From NCBI RefSeq assembly GCF_031180885.1, contig NZ_JAPSLK010000055.1:1-55508 (forward strand): a DNA stretch of 55,508 bases, in the 5' to 3' direction. Position 1 is the stretch's first letter, and the number at the start of each line of letters is the position of its first letter. This stretch comes from Saccharothrix sp. (GTDB taxonomy: Bacteria > Actinomycetota > Actinomycetes > Mycobacteriales > Pseudonocardiaceae). The notes below the pieces were generated by a model. That model worked only from the letters and a program-made list of their open reading frames with translations. It was not told where the DNA came from and made no database searches. The position numbers were made by a program, and so were the translations under genes. Below, one piece after another: positions 46,057 through 55,174 of this stretch.

Positions 46057-46400
46057 TGACCCCGGATGTTGGACACCAGACACACTTGGATCCTGCCGAT
46101 CCGGGTGGACAGGAGTCCCGTTCAGACGGTGATGAACCACTACCCGCCGGAGTTCCGGGCCGAGGCGGTCGCGCTCTACCGGTCCCGCCCAGGCGCGACG
46201 ATCAAGTCGGTGGCCCAGGACCTGGGCGTCAACCACGAGACGCTGCGCAACTGGATCCGGCTCGACGACGCACAGCGCACCGGGGCACCCACAACCGCGA
46301 GAGCCTCGGTGACGGCCTCGCCGGAGGACGAGAACGCCGGGCTGCGCAGGCGCATCGCGACATCCTCGACGCCCAACGCCGCGAACAAGCACGCATCCGC
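46057..46400 (+). mobile_element. IS3-family left end and OrfA fragment
   Basis: TGACCCCGGATGTTGGACACC at 46057 resembles an IS3 left terminal repeat. ATG 46132 then begins OrfA (YPPEFRAEAVALYRSRPGATIKSVAQDLGVNHETLRNWIRLDDA). The coiled-coil region ENAGLRRRI breaks off near 46345 and the sequence runs into other material. No right end is visible. Confidence 0.65.
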
Positions 46401-46439
46401 AGCGAACGCCACCAACGCTGGGGCCGACCACGACATCAA

Positions 46440-47038
46440 GCGGCCTGACCAACCCGGCGAACACCCGAGGCTGGTCGACCTCGCGGAAACCTCGTCGGCG
46501 ACCGCGCCTACGTCTGCCAATTCAAGATCAACCTGAAGAACCCGCAGGTCGGGCGGCAGTGGCCGTGGCACCAGGACTACGCGTTCTGGTCCGTCGAGGA
46601 CGGCATGCCCGCGCGGGACGCGGTCAACGTCGCGATCAACCTGGACGAGGTGCACGAGGGCAACGGGCCGCTCACCGTGCTGTCCGGCTCGCACCGGCCC
46701 GGCGTCGTGCGGTCACCGGACGCGGCCGAGCCGGTGGCGGGCGGCGACCGGCGCGGGCACGTGTCGGCCGACCTCACCCACAGCGTGCCCGCCGAGCAGG
46801 CCGCTGAGCTCGCGCGCGACCACCCGCGGGCGTTGCTGCTCGGACCTGCCGGGCCATCTCCGCGTTCCACCCGAACATCGTCCACTCGTCGTCGGACAAC
46901 CTCTCCGACGACCGGCGGACCGTCGTCTTCATCACCTACAACTCGGTGCGCAACGCGCCGCGGCACGTCACCCGCCCGGACTTGCTGGTCGACCGCGACA
47001 CCACACCGGTCACCAGGCTCGCCCGCACCGGTTCGTGA
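46440..47038 (+). pseudogene. Phytanoyl-CoA dioxygenase-like (PhyH) pseudogene
   Basis: Pieces in shifting frames match PhyH oxygenases: GEHPRLVDLAE, then LVGDRAYVCQFKINLKNPQVG, PWHQDYAFW (iron-binding His and Asp) and VNVAINLDEVHEGNGPLTVLSGSHRPG, then ISAFHPNIVHSSSDN (third iron ligand His) and RRTVVFITYNSVRN to a stop at 47038. Frame changes lie near 46490 and 46850. The first ~80 residues are replaced by IS3 material. The ligands survive but the reading frame does not. Confidence 0.75.
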
Positions 47039-47046
47039 CGCCCGGC

Positions 47047-47946
47047 TCACCCCCGCGGCGCCCGGGTGAGGTCGCGGGCCAGGGCGGTGAAGTTCGCGGC
47101 GACCGGGGACCGCCCCGCCACCGGCAGCGCGATCGCCAGGTCCACCAGCCGCACCGTCGGGCTCAGCGGCAGGAACGCGACCTCCGGCCTGGCCTGCGCG
47201 GCCGCCGAGCCGGGCACGATGCTCACCCCGCACCCGGCCGCCACCAGGCCGACGATCGTCGGCAGCTGCACCGCCTCCTGCGCGACCTCCGGGGTGAACC
47301 CGCCACGTCGGCACAGCGCGGCGATCTCGTCGTACAGGCCCGGCCCGAGGTGGCGCGGGAACAGCACGAACGGCTCACCGGCCAGCGACCGGACCTGCAC
47401 GCGCCGCCGCCGCGCCAACCGGTGGTCGTTCGGCACCACGGCGACCAGCGGCTCGCGCGACACCGGCACCAGCTCCAGGTCGTCGGCCGGACCGGGCAGC
47501 GGCGGGCGGAGCAGGCCGACGTCCAGCGCCGCCGTCCGCAGCAGCTCGACCTGCGACATCGTCGGCAGCACGGTGAACGACAGGGTCACCGCCGGGTAGC
47601 GCGCCCGGAACTCGCGGATGATCATCGGCAACGGGTGCAGGACCGACGACCCGACCATGCCGATCGCCAGCGACCCCTCCTCGCCCCGACCCATCGCCCG
47701 CGCCCGGCGTGCCGCGCCGTCCACCATGGACAGCACGGCCCGCGCGTCGGCCACGAACGCCTCGCCCGCCCGCGTGACGTGGACGTTCCTGGTGTCGCGG
47801 TGGAACAACGACACGCCGAGCTCCGCCTCCAGCGCCTTGACGGTCTGGCTCAACGGCGGCTGCGCCGTGCCCAGCGCGGCGGCGGCCCGGCCGAAGTGCA
47901 GGTGGTCGGCGACCGCGACGGCGGCGCGCAGGTGCTTGAGATCCAT
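47047..47946 (-). CDS. LysR-family regulator
   Basis: The 299-residue protein starts at ATG 47946. The HTH (LRAAVAVADHLHFGRAAAALGTAQPPLSQTVKALEAELGVSLF) is at the N-terminus and a substrate-binding effector domain follows. It is divergent from the alpha/beta hydrolase at 48022 with a 75-base gap, the usual LysR arrangement. Confidence 0.9.
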   Translation of the reverse strand: MDLKHLRAAVAVADHLHFGRAAAALGTAQPPLSQTVKALEAELGVSLFHRDTRNVHVTRAGEAFVADARAVLSMVDGAARRARAMGRGEEGSLAIGMVGSSVLHPLPMIIREFRARYPAVTLSFTVLPTMSQVELLRTAALDVGLLRPPLPGPADDLELVPVSREPLVAVVPNDHRLARRRRVQVRSLAGEPFVLFPRHLGPGLYDEIAALCRRGGFTPEVAQEAVQLPTIVGLVAAGCGVSIVPGSAAAQARPEVAFLPLSPTVRLVDLAIALPVAGRSPVAANFTALARDLTRAPRG

Positions 47947-47962
47947 ACCGCCTCCGAATCAA

Positions 47963-47990
47963 TAGACACCGATTACGTGCACAATATGAC
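47963..47990 (+). promoter_or_regulatory. Putative sigma70-type promoter for the hydrolase gene
   Basis: TAGACA (47963-47968) and TATGAC (47985-47990) are separated by 16 bases in the LysR/hydrolase gap, ~32 bases before the hydrolase ATG. The AT-rich stretch stands out from its surroundings and would also be the LysR binding region. Confidence 0.4.
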
Positions 47991-48021
47991 CAGGTGACCG
48001 AGCCGGCGGCATCCTGGCCGC

Positions 48022-49068
48022 ATGCTCAAGACGATCCTCACCCTCGCCCTCACCGCCGCGATCACCCAGGCGCCACCCGCCGAGCAGGTCGTCCGCAAGG
48101 ACTGGAAGGTGCGGGGCGACGCCGGGCACCTCGGCGTCCGCGAGGTGCGGCAGACCCACGCCGCACGCGGCCGGCCGGTGCTGCTGCTGCACGGCGCGCG
48201 GGTGCCCGGCGTCGCCTCGTTCGACCTGCCCGTGCCCGGCGGCTCCCTGGCCGCGGACCTGGCGCGGAAGGGCCACCGCGTGTTCATCGTCGACGCCCGC
48301 GGCTACGGCGCGTCCGACCGACCTGCGGCCCTCGACGCCCCCGCCTCCGCCAACCCGCCCGCGGTCACCGGCGAGCAGGTCGTGGCGGACATCGCCGCGG
48401 TCGTCGACTGGCTGCGCCGGACCACCCGCCACGACCGCGTCGACCTCGTCGGCTGGGCCACCGGCGGCCACTGGGCCGCCTGGTACGCGAGCGAGCACCC
48501 CGACCGGGTCGAGCACCTCGTGATCCACAACAGCCTGTACGGCGCGATCGACGGCCACCCGATGCTCGGCCGCGGCTCCGACTACGAAGACCCGGCGCGA
48601 CCGGGCCACTTCCACGACGCCAGGCACGGCGCGTACCGGCTCTCGACCGGGCCGAGCCTGCTCGCCGGCTGGGACTCCAGCATCCCGGTGGACGACAAGA
48701 GCACCTGGCGCGACCCCCGCGTCGCCGAGGCGTACGTCGAACACGCCCTGGCGAGCGACCCGACGTCCGGCGACCGCGAGCCGCCGAGCTTCCGCGCGCC
48801 GACCGGCGCGATGAAGGACAGCTTCCGGCTGGCCACCGGGCAGCGGCTGTGGCACGCGGGCACGATCATCGCACGCACGCTCGTCCTGCGCGGTGAGCAC
48901 GACTTCTGGTCACGCGAGGGCGACGTGACCACGCTGGCCGCCGACCTGGACCGGGCGCGGGAGGTGCGAGTGGCGCACCTGCCCGGCGCGACCCACTTCG
49001 TCCACCTCGACCGGGGCGGGCGCGGCCGCGACCGGCTGCTCGACGAGCTGGTGCGCTGGCTCCGGTAG
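48022..49068 (+). CDS. Alpha/beta hydrolase-fold protein with Ala in place of the nucleophile
   Basis: The 348-residue protein starts at ATG 48022 with a short hydrophobic N-terminus (MLKTILTLALTAAITQAPP) that may be a signal peptide. Oxyanion strand VLLLHGARVPG, GYGASDRP, acid LRGEHDFW and His ATHFVHLDR are present, but the nucleophile elbow reads GWATGG instead of GWSTGG, so Ala146 replaces Ser. No frameshift is visible. It could be a non-catalytic binding protein or a recently inactivated esterase. Confidence 0.85.
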   Translation: MLKTILTLALTAAITQAPPAEQVVRKDWKVRGDAGHLGVREVRQTHAARGRPVLLLHGARVPGVASFDLPVPGGSLAADLARKGHRVFIVDARGYGASDRPAALDAPASANPPAVTGEQVVADIAAVVDWLRRTTRHDRVDLVGWATGGHWAAWYASEHPDRVEHLVIHNSLYGAIDGHPMLGRGSDYEDPARPGHFHDARHGAYRLSTGPSLLAGWDSSIPVDDKSTWRDPRVAEAYVEHALASDPTSGDREPPSFRAPTGAMKDSFRLATGQRLWHAGTIIARTLVLRGEHDFWSREGDVTTLAADLDRAREVRVAHLPGATHFVHLDRGGRGRDRLLDELVRWLR

Positions 49069-49069
49069 C

Positions 49070-49284
49070 TCAGCTGGAGCGCAGCTGCGCGACCCGGGCG
49101 TCCAGGTCGCGGAAGTGCTCGGCCATCGCCACCTCGGCCCGCGCCACGTCCCGCTTGCGCAACGCGGTGACGATGGCCCGGTGCCTGCGCACCGCCTGCA
49201 TCGGGTTGGGTCGGTCACGCCGAGCCGGTGGTTGACCCGGTGGAAGACGTCCCAGAAATCAACCCTTTCACCATCGCCGGCCAT
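49070..49284 (-). pseudogene. GntR-family FCD-domain C-terminal fragment
   Basis: The sequence FWDVFHRVNHRLGVTDPT and, one frame away, RRHRAIVTALRKRDVARAEVAMAEHFRDL, match the end of FadR-type GntR regulators. The stop is at 49070, two bases past the hydrolase stop, so the genes converge. The DNA-binding half is missing and a frame change lies near 49200. Confidence 0.6.
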
Positions 49285-49320
49285 TCGCTCAAATGCGTGA
49301 TTGTGCAGGGTGCGGTCTGA

Positions 49321-50868
49321 TCACCGGCGTGCGAGCGCGTCCCAGAAGGCCAGGTTGTGGTTCGTCGCCCGGTCGAACGGCCCGATTCGGCGGAGGTCGA
49401 GGCCTTGTACGTATGGCGTGGTGCCCGCCGGGTCTACGCGGGGCCACGTCGGCAGGCCGGGCCGGTTGGGGTTGCCGGTGGTCGCGAAGCGGACCCAGTA
49501 GTCGATCATCCGGTCGCCCAGGCGGCGCTGTGCGGTTGTCAACCGCGCCTGGTCGGACCGCAGGTCGAACAGGTACCGCAGCTCGGAGCCGTGTGCGGCG
49601 AGCGGCTCGACACCGGGCGGGAACTCGGGGATCGCCGGTGCCGTGCGGTCGAGGAACTCGTAGGCGTACACCGGGGTCCGGGCTGCGAATTGGCGATCCG
49701 CGGCGCGTTGCAGCCAGGCCCAGTCGAGGTCGGTCATGATCGCGGCCATTGCCCGCACCGCGGAACCGGCGTGCCCCTCTAGCGGGTACCGCTGCGCGAC
49801 CGCCGCGGCGTCCGGACCGAAATGCGCGGCCAACGCGGCCATGTAGCCATCGGGACCGAGATCGGGGAACAGCAGTGGTGCGAAGAAAGTGCCCTCGTCA
49901 CGCGTGATGCCGGTCAGCAGCGGCACGTGGGTGAACCGCCCGGCCGGTACCGCCACCGCGGGGTCCTCCGGCAGCACCGTGTTTCCGAAGGCAGGCAGGG
50001 GAAACGCCGGTGCGGCGAGTAGGTCCGGCACCGGCTTGCCACGCAGGCACTCGAGTGTCGTGCACCCCAGCCCAGCGGCGACGCTCTGGCCATGCCCCTG
50101 GTGCCACTCGTGCGGCACGAACAGCGGCACGTCCAGTATCGGCCGCAAGTCCGCGCCGGCGAAGGAGCCCGGTACGCATGGCGTGCTCTGGGCGATCGCC
50201 CGCTGGAACAACCCGGCCGCGCCCGGCGACGCGAGTTGCGCGCACACCGAGTGCGCCCCGGCGGACTCCCCTGCCAGGGTGACGTTGTTCGGGTCGCCAC
50301 CGAACTGCGCGATGTTCCGCCGCACCCAGCGCAGCGCCGCCTGTTGGTCCTCGATACCGAACGCACCGCCGTTCGCGAGCCCGGGAAAGCCGAGGAAACC
50401 GAAGTTCCCCAGCCGGTAGTTGACGGTCACCACGACCAGGCCACCCCGCTTGACCAGCCGGTTCGGCAGGTAGTCGCTACCAGCGCCGTTCATGAGCCCG
50501 CCACCGTGCAGCCACACCAGCACCGGTGCCTTCCCGGCCGCACGCGGTGTGGTGACGTTGAGGTAGAGGCAATCCTCGGTGACGCCGGCCGGTCGGCCGC
50601 CGACACTGGTCTGCGGACAGCGATTGCCCGGCCGGGTCGCGTCCAGTGCGCCCGACCACGGCACCGGCGGCACGGGCGAGTGCCAGCGCAGATCACCGAC
50701 CGGCGGCGCGGCGTAGGGAATTCCCTCGTAGGAACGGACATTCGCGTTCGTGGTGCCCCGCACCAGGCCGGCATCCGTACGCACCGCGGCGTTGTCGCTC
50801 GCCACGGCCGGCGCGGCACCCAATACCAACGCACCGACAGCGACAATCGCTCCCAGGAGTCGTTTCAT
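49321..50868 (-). CDS. Secreted type-B carboxylesterase
   Basis: The 515-residue protein starts at ATG 50868 with a Sec signal (LLGAIVAVGALVLGAAPAVAS). Type-B signatures: EDCLYLNVTTP, oxyanion LHGGGL, nucleophile Ser202 in GESAGAHS (usually GESAGG), acid TRDEGTFF and His in AAHGSELRYLF. It should hydrolyse carboxylic esters outside the cell. An inverted repeat lies between its putative promoter elements. Confidence 0.9.
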   Translation of the reverse strand: MKRLLGAIVAVGALVLGAAPAVASDNAAVRTDAGLVRGTTNANVRSYEGIPYAAPPVGDLRWHSPVPPVPWSGALDATRPGNRCPQTSVGGRPAGVTEDCLYLNVTTPRAAGKAPVLVWLHGGGLMNGAGSDYLPNRLVKRGGLVVVTVNYRLGNFGFLGFPGLANGGAFGIEDQQAALRWVRRNIAQFGGDPNNVTLAGESAGAHSVCAQLASPGAAGLFQRAIAQSTPCVPGSFAGADLRPILDVPLFVPHEWHQGHGQSVAAGLGCTTLECLRGKPVPDLLAAPAFPLPAFGNTVLPEDPAVAVPAGRFTHVPLLTGITRDEGTFFAPLLFPDLGPDGYMAALAAHFGPDAAAVAQRYPLEGHAGSAVRAMAAIMTDLDWAWLQRAADRQFAARTPVYAYEFLDRTAPAIPEFPPGVEPLAAHGSELRYLFDLRSDQARLTTAQRRLGDRMIDYWVRFATTGNPNRPGLPTWPRVDPAGTTPYVQGLDLRRIGPFDRATNHNLAFWDALARR

Positions 50869-50903
50869 GATCCAGACAGTGGCAGTTCCCGCTCACCGGA
50901 CAC

Positions 50904-50921
50904 ATCAACTGATCGGTTGAT
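50904..50921 (-). promoter_or_regulatory. Inverted repeat in the esterase promoter region
   Basis: ATCAAC and GTTGAT flank 6 bases (50904-50921). On the minus strand TTGACG (50927-50922) sits immediately upstream, so the repeat occupies the spacer of a possible promoter ~35-55 bases before the esterase start, suiting a TetR- or similar repressor. The -10 is weak. Confidence 0.4.
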
Positions 50922-50940
50922 CGTCAAGGTCTGATCGGTC

Positions 50941-51290
50941 GTCGGCCGGTGACAGGCGGGCCGCACGGACGGCCGGGGTCCGGGGCCGCCGATCAGGCTG
51001 ATCACCAGCATGATCAGAGACAAGAGGGCGACCCGTTCACGGAAGCTTCTCCACATGGATACCGACGGCTCTCCGAGCACGTGGGCATCGACCCCGTCGC
51101 GGTGCGGCGTGCGGGTGATTCCCAACCCGAGGTCGCGTCGATCTCGTCGATACGCGGCGTGGTCGGCAAGTCAGGGCCGGGCAACCGCTCCATGACGGCG
51201 GCTCCGGCGGTGTCCTCTCCATGCGCATGGCATCAGCCGCTACCCGCACATCGGCATATGCGGCTGTTCGGAGCACGCCTACAGTCAGGG
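50941..51290. other. Gap without recognisable gene
   Basis: About 350 bases between the esterase promoter and the dnaE2 fragment; short frames on both strands show no known motif. Confidence 0.5.
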
Positions 51291-51299
51291 CGGCCAAGG

Positions 51300-51510
51300 G
51301 GGCACGCAGCGTCGGTTCAGCGGGTCCATCTTGGACAGCGCGCGTTTCGCGCCCACCGCGCGGCGCAACTTGACCACCTCGCCGGCGCTGAACCCGGCCG
51401 CGTCGATCACGATCTGCATGACCTGTCCCTGGAGCAGCGGCACGTCGAAGGTCTTATCCAAGGCTCGGGCAAGCGGCCGGTGGTCGTGCCGCCACGGAGT
51501 CCGCCTCCTC
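51300..51510 (-). pseudogene. Second dnaE2 fragment, opposite orientation
   Basis: The minus strand encodes WRHDHRPLARALDKTFDVPLL, then QVMQIVIDAAGFSAGE and AVGAKRALSKMD, ~60 residues collinear with 27410-27580 of the plus-strand dnaE2 pseudogene but with many substitutions. The two pieces therefore come from diverged genes or have decayed separately. No further dnaE2 sequence flanks it, and 51511-51710 shows no gene. Confidence 0.7.
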
Positions 51511-51710
51511 TGCCGACTTCCCTGCATGCGATTGACCATCGATGGCGCACAACGGGATCGCGAGACCGCGTGATCAGTCGACGTCACGGAATAGTCAGAA
51601 CTCGCCGGGCCCGGATGGCTTCGTAAGAACTCGGTAACCGGCGGTGATGCCCCGAATGAGGGGTCCGTCCGGTTGGATGAGGGAGACGACCGATTCGTGG
51701 AGAGGGCGGG

Positions 51711-52298
51711 ATGAACAGGATGCTGCGTAGGCGGGCAAGACCATGGGTGATCGGACTCGTGGCGGTCGGCCTCGTCGTTGCGGCAGCGGGCATGTACTGG
51801 TTCCAGCCGTGGAAGCTCTGGGTGGACGAGACCGTGCAAGAGGACTTGAACGTCGCCGTGGCGCCCCAGAGCCCGTCGGCCCCGACACAGCCATCCCCGG
51901 ATCCGGAAGGCACGACCGTGCCACCGACGCCGTCCGGCCCGCAAACGCTGGCGACCGGCACGCTGATCAGCCACGAGCACGAGACCAGCGGCACCGTCCG
52001 GATCCTGCGGGCGGCCGACGGGACACTGGTGTTGCGCCTGGAGGACCTCGACACCAGCAATGGACCCGACCTGCACGTCTGGGTCACCGACGCGCCGGTG
52101 AAACCGGGCAAGGACGGCTGGAGCGTGTTCGACGACGGCGCGTACGTGAGCGCCGGAAAGCTCAAAGGCAACAAGGGCAGCCAGAACTACGCGCTGCCCG
52201 CCGACTTCGATCTCAGCCGCTACTCCAGCGTGAGCATCTGGTGCGCCCGCTTCAGCGTCTCCTTCGGAGCCGCCGAACTCGCCAAGACCCCTGCTTGA
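51711..52298 (+). CDS. Membrane-anchored DM13-domain protein
   Basis: The 195-residue protein starts at ATG 51711 after GAGAGGGCGGG. One N-terminal membrane helix (WVIGLVAVGLVVAAAGMYWF) and a Pro-rich linker precede a DM13 domain (GTLISHEHETSGTVRILRAADG, LRLEDLDTSNGPDLHVWVT) ending in SVSIWCARFSVSFGAAEL with the conserved Cys. DM13 is proposed to act in electron transfer or redox sensing at the cell surface. It converges on the caspase-chaperonin remnant. Confidence 0.85.
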   Translation: MNRMLRRRARPWVIGLVAVGLVVAAAGMYWFQPWKLWVDETVQEDLNVAVAPQSPSAPTQPSPDPEGTTVPPTPSGPQTLATGTLISHEHETSGTVRILRAADGTLVLRLEDLDTSNGPDLHVWVTDAPVKPGKDGWSVFDDGAYVSAGKLKGNKGSQNYALPADFDLSRYSSVSIWCARFSVSFGAAELAKTPA

Positions 52299-52560
52299 CC
52301 ATCTGCGGCGCCTGTCCGCGGCCGGCCGCACTCCGCCGGCCGCGGACCCGCTGCTCGACTGGGACGTCCGCGTGCCGGAGAGCATCGCCCGGGAGATGGT
52401 GGTGCTGCGCACGAACCGGGACCCGACCGGTATCCAGGTCTGGCGCGAGTACCACGCCGCGTTCGTCGACCGGCACGGCACCGGCACGCTGGTGCCGCTG
52501 CCCGACGTCTTCTCCCCGGACACCGGACGGGGCCACCCCGCCGCGGCCACGCCCTCACGC
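52297..52560 (+). other. Possible coding fragment, unknown
   Basis: The frame starting GAC at 52297 reads LLDHLRRLSAAGRTPP, then DPLLDWDVRVPESIAREMVVLRTNRDPTG and VWREYHAAFVDRHGTGTLVPLPDV, with coding-like codon choice and no start codon of its own. It overlaps the DM13 stop and ends about where the convergent chaperonin-like gene ends. I do not recognise it; it could be the tail of a beheaded gene. Confidence 0.3.
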
Positions 52561-54039
52561 CAAGGCCGGGAACTGCCGCGTGGTCGCCACCGCCGCCGTC
52601 AGCGCCCCCTCGACCACGAGGACCGGGTCCACGGGCGGGTGGGCCTCCACGTAGAGCCCGGCGCGGGAGACCGCAGCGCGGACGGCGCTGCCGTTGCCGG
52701 GCATCACCGGCGCCGAGACCAGGACCGCGAGGTCGCCGAGCACGGCCGCCGGGTCGGGCACCGGCAGGTACACCCTCGCGGTCGCCCAGCGAGGCCCACA
52801 GCTCCGCGCCGCGGACGGCGACCTCCAGGACCGGTCGACCGTCGCCGGGCGCCGGTGGCGCCGGGCCGAGCGCCACCCGGACGTGGGCCACCACGGGCTC
52901 GGGGAAGTCGCCGGGGTGCCGCCGCGCCACGCTCGGCACGTACATGCCGTCCCGCAGTTCCAGCTCCAGACCCTCGGCGTCGAGCGGTTCCACCACGATC
53001 ACGCCCTCGCGGCCGACCCTGTCCAGGGCTTCGGCGAGCAGGTCCCCCACGGTCGCGTCGGCGGTGGCGGTGCGCACGGCCAGGGCGATCTGCTCCTTGG
53101 TCCCCACCTCGACGGCGGAGCGCCGCAGCGCCGACGACACCGTCTCGGCGAACGTCGCCAGCTCGGCGCTCAAGCAGGCCGGGTGCACGCCGGCGGCCAC
53201 GGCGTCGGCGACGGTCGCCATCATCGAGTCCGCCATCACCACGGCGGTGGCCGCGCCATCGGACCACTCGCCCCTCATCCGCCCGACCAGCGAGCGCACG
53301 AGGTCCGCGCCCAGTCCGGCCCAGCGGTCGTCGATGGTCACCGCCGCGCAGATCCGCTGCGGGTCGGCCGTGGTGGTAGAGCCGAGGACGACCACCGATC
53401 CGGCGGGACCGAGCGTCCGCCCGACCACGTCGGCGAGCCGGTGCGCACCCTCCCAGACCTCCCGCAGAGGCACGGCCCCGGTCCGGACCACGTCCGACGC
53501 CGCGACCGCCACCGGCTCGCGGGGCGGCGTGCCAGACGCCGTCGGACGCCGATGCGCCAGGTTGCGCGCCAACGCGATCAGACCGCCGGTGTTGCGGTTG
53601 CGCGCCTGCGGCAGCGGACGGGACTTGGCGGCCGGCGACGCCCGCAGCCGCCGGTAGACGGTGTCCGGGTCCAGCAGTTCCGGACCGTCGGGGACGCCCC
53701 TCGACAGCATCTCGACCAGCTCCCCGGTGAAGGCGGTGTACCCCTCACCGGGCGGTGCCAGGGCCTTGCGCGTCTCGGCCGACGCGGTCAGCAGGTACGT
53801 CCCCTCCACCACCGCCTGGTCGGCCACGTGCTCGCCCGCGCTCATCCCGCCGACCAGGGCACGTCCGCTGTAGCAGCAGTCCAGGACGATGACCTTGCGC
53901 CGCGCCCGCACCGCCGGGTCCACGACGAGCCGCCGCCCGTCCTCGTAGCGCAACGTCGTGTAGCCCGCCGCCGGGGCCGAATCGGGCAGCGTCAACAGGA
54001 GCTCGTCGGTGAACGGATCGGCCAGCCCGTGGCCCGGTG
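52555..54039 (-). pseudogene. Caspase-like protease fused to a GroEL-like chaperonin domain, 5'-truncated and frameshifted
   Basis: The frame enters at ~54039 with TPGHGLADPFTDELLLTLPD, the caspase catalytic His region (GHG, His codon 54029-54031), then KVIVLDCCYSGRAL with catalytic Cys at 53873-53875. From ~53490 comes a GroEL-like equatorial region: LREVWEGAHRLADVVGRTLGPAGSVVVLG, SDGAATAVVMADSMM (ATP loop, Asp kept), VGTKEQIALAVRTATADATVGDLLAEALDRVGREGVIVVEP. Near 52785 the match changes frame and continues VYLPVPDPAAVLGDLAVLV and HPPVDPVLVVEGALTAAVATT to a stop at 52555. The first ~60-85 caspase residues are missing at the junction with the aldo/keto reductase gene, and no start codon is apparent. 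Most of the apical domain is absent, apparently by design. Confidence 0.75.
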
Positions 54040-55026
54040 TTACCAGGTGGGCATCATCGGGGCGGGGTAGCGGTCGCCAGCCGCGCCGTTCGGCAGGGGC
54101 GAGCCGATCAGGTCCAGCCCTTCGGGGGTGAAGGTGAGGTGCGCGGCGGCGACGTTCTCGGCGACGCGCCGTGCGCTGCGGGTGCCGGGGATCGGCACGA
54201 TGTCCCGGCCCTGGGCCAGCAGCCAGCCGAGCGCCACCTGCGCCACTGTGCAGCCCTTCCACTCGGCGATCGCGCCCAGGTCGCGGACAAGTGCCTGGTT
54301 GGTTTCGTAGTTGCCGGGCTGCCAACGCGCGTCGTGGGCGCGCAGGTCGTTCGGCGGGTAGTCGGCGGCGGGCGTGGCCGTCCCGGTCAGGAAGCCGCGG
54401 CCAAGCGGGGAGCAGGCGACGAAGCCGATGCCCAGCTCGCGGACCGTCGGCAGCACCTCGGCCTCGACGGAGCGTTCGAACAGCGAGTACTCGGTCTGCA
54501 GGACCGAGACCGGGTGGACGGCGTGGGCGCGGCGGATGGCGTCCGGGCCGGCTTCGGACAGGCCGAAGAACCGCACTTTGCCTTCGGCCACGAGCTCGCC
54601 GACGGTGCCGGCGACGTCCTCGATCGGCACGTTCGGGTCGACGCGGTGTTGGTAGAGGACATCGACGTGGTCGGTGCCCAGGTGCCGCAGGCTGGCCTCC
54701 ACGACCGCGCGGATGTGCTCGGGCCGGCTGTCGAAGGCGCGGCCGAAGCGGCTCATGTCGGTCAGGTCGTAGCCGAACTTGGTGGCCAGGACCACCTCGT
54801 CGCGGAAGTCCTCGACCGCCCGCCCGAGCAGTTGCTCGCTCGTGCCGCTGCCCAGCCCGTACAGCTCGGCGGTGTCGAAGTGGGTGACGCCGAGCTCGAA
54901 AGCGCGGCGGATGGCGGCGATCCCGCCTTCGGGATCGGCAGGGCCGTACCCCATGGTCATCCCCATCGTGCCCAGACCCAGCGCTGACGAGGTCAGGCCC
55001 TGCGAGCCGAGCGAGCGGACCGGCAT
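54040..55026 (-). CDS. Aldo/keto reductase
   Basis: I chose ATG 55026 (GGAG 6 bases upstream; MPVRSLGSQGLTSSALGLGTMGM is the usual family start), giving 328 residues; ATG 55056 would add ten. Catalytic tetrad: Asp in FDTAELYG, Tyr in the same motif, Lys in VLATKFGY and His in DVLYQHRVD. It belongs to the AKR11/13-like class using NADPH on aldehydes. Its 3' end abuts the truncated caspase gene, and it is divergent from the AraC regulator at 55175. Confidence 0.92.
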   Translation of the reverse strand: MPVRSLGSQGLTSSALGLGTMGMTMGYGPADPEGGIAAIRRAFELGVTHFDTAELYGLGSGTSEQLLGRAVEDFRDEVVLATKFGYDLTDMSRFGRAFDSRPEHIRAVVEASLRHLGTDHVDVLYQHRVDPNVPIEDVAGTVGELVAEGKVRFFGLSEAGPDAIRRAHAVHPVSVLQTEYSLFERSVEAEVLPTVRELGIGFVACSPLGRGFLTGTATPAADYPPNDLRAHDARWQPGNYETNQALVRDLGAIAEWKGCTVAQVALGWLLAQGRDIVPIPGTRSARRVAENVAAAHLTFTPEGLDLIGSPLPNGAAGDRYPAPMMPTW

Positions 55027-55174
55027 GGCGCGCTCCGTGTCGTGCTGTGCGTTCATGCCCCTGACGCTAAGATCGACGTATCCGCAGGTCATTGGGCAGC
55101 GTTCGCGTATGATTGCCTGATCGTCTCACCGTGGTCGGCGTGCGGAGCGCGGACCGGGCAGTCGAGGGAACCGC

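Noticed and set aside
52297..53379. Long plus-strand frames opposite the caspase-chaperonin gene as real genes
   Set aside because: Beyond ~52560 the translations are Arg/Pro/Ala-rich and mirror the minus-strand coding pattern; only the first ~85 codons look possibly coding.
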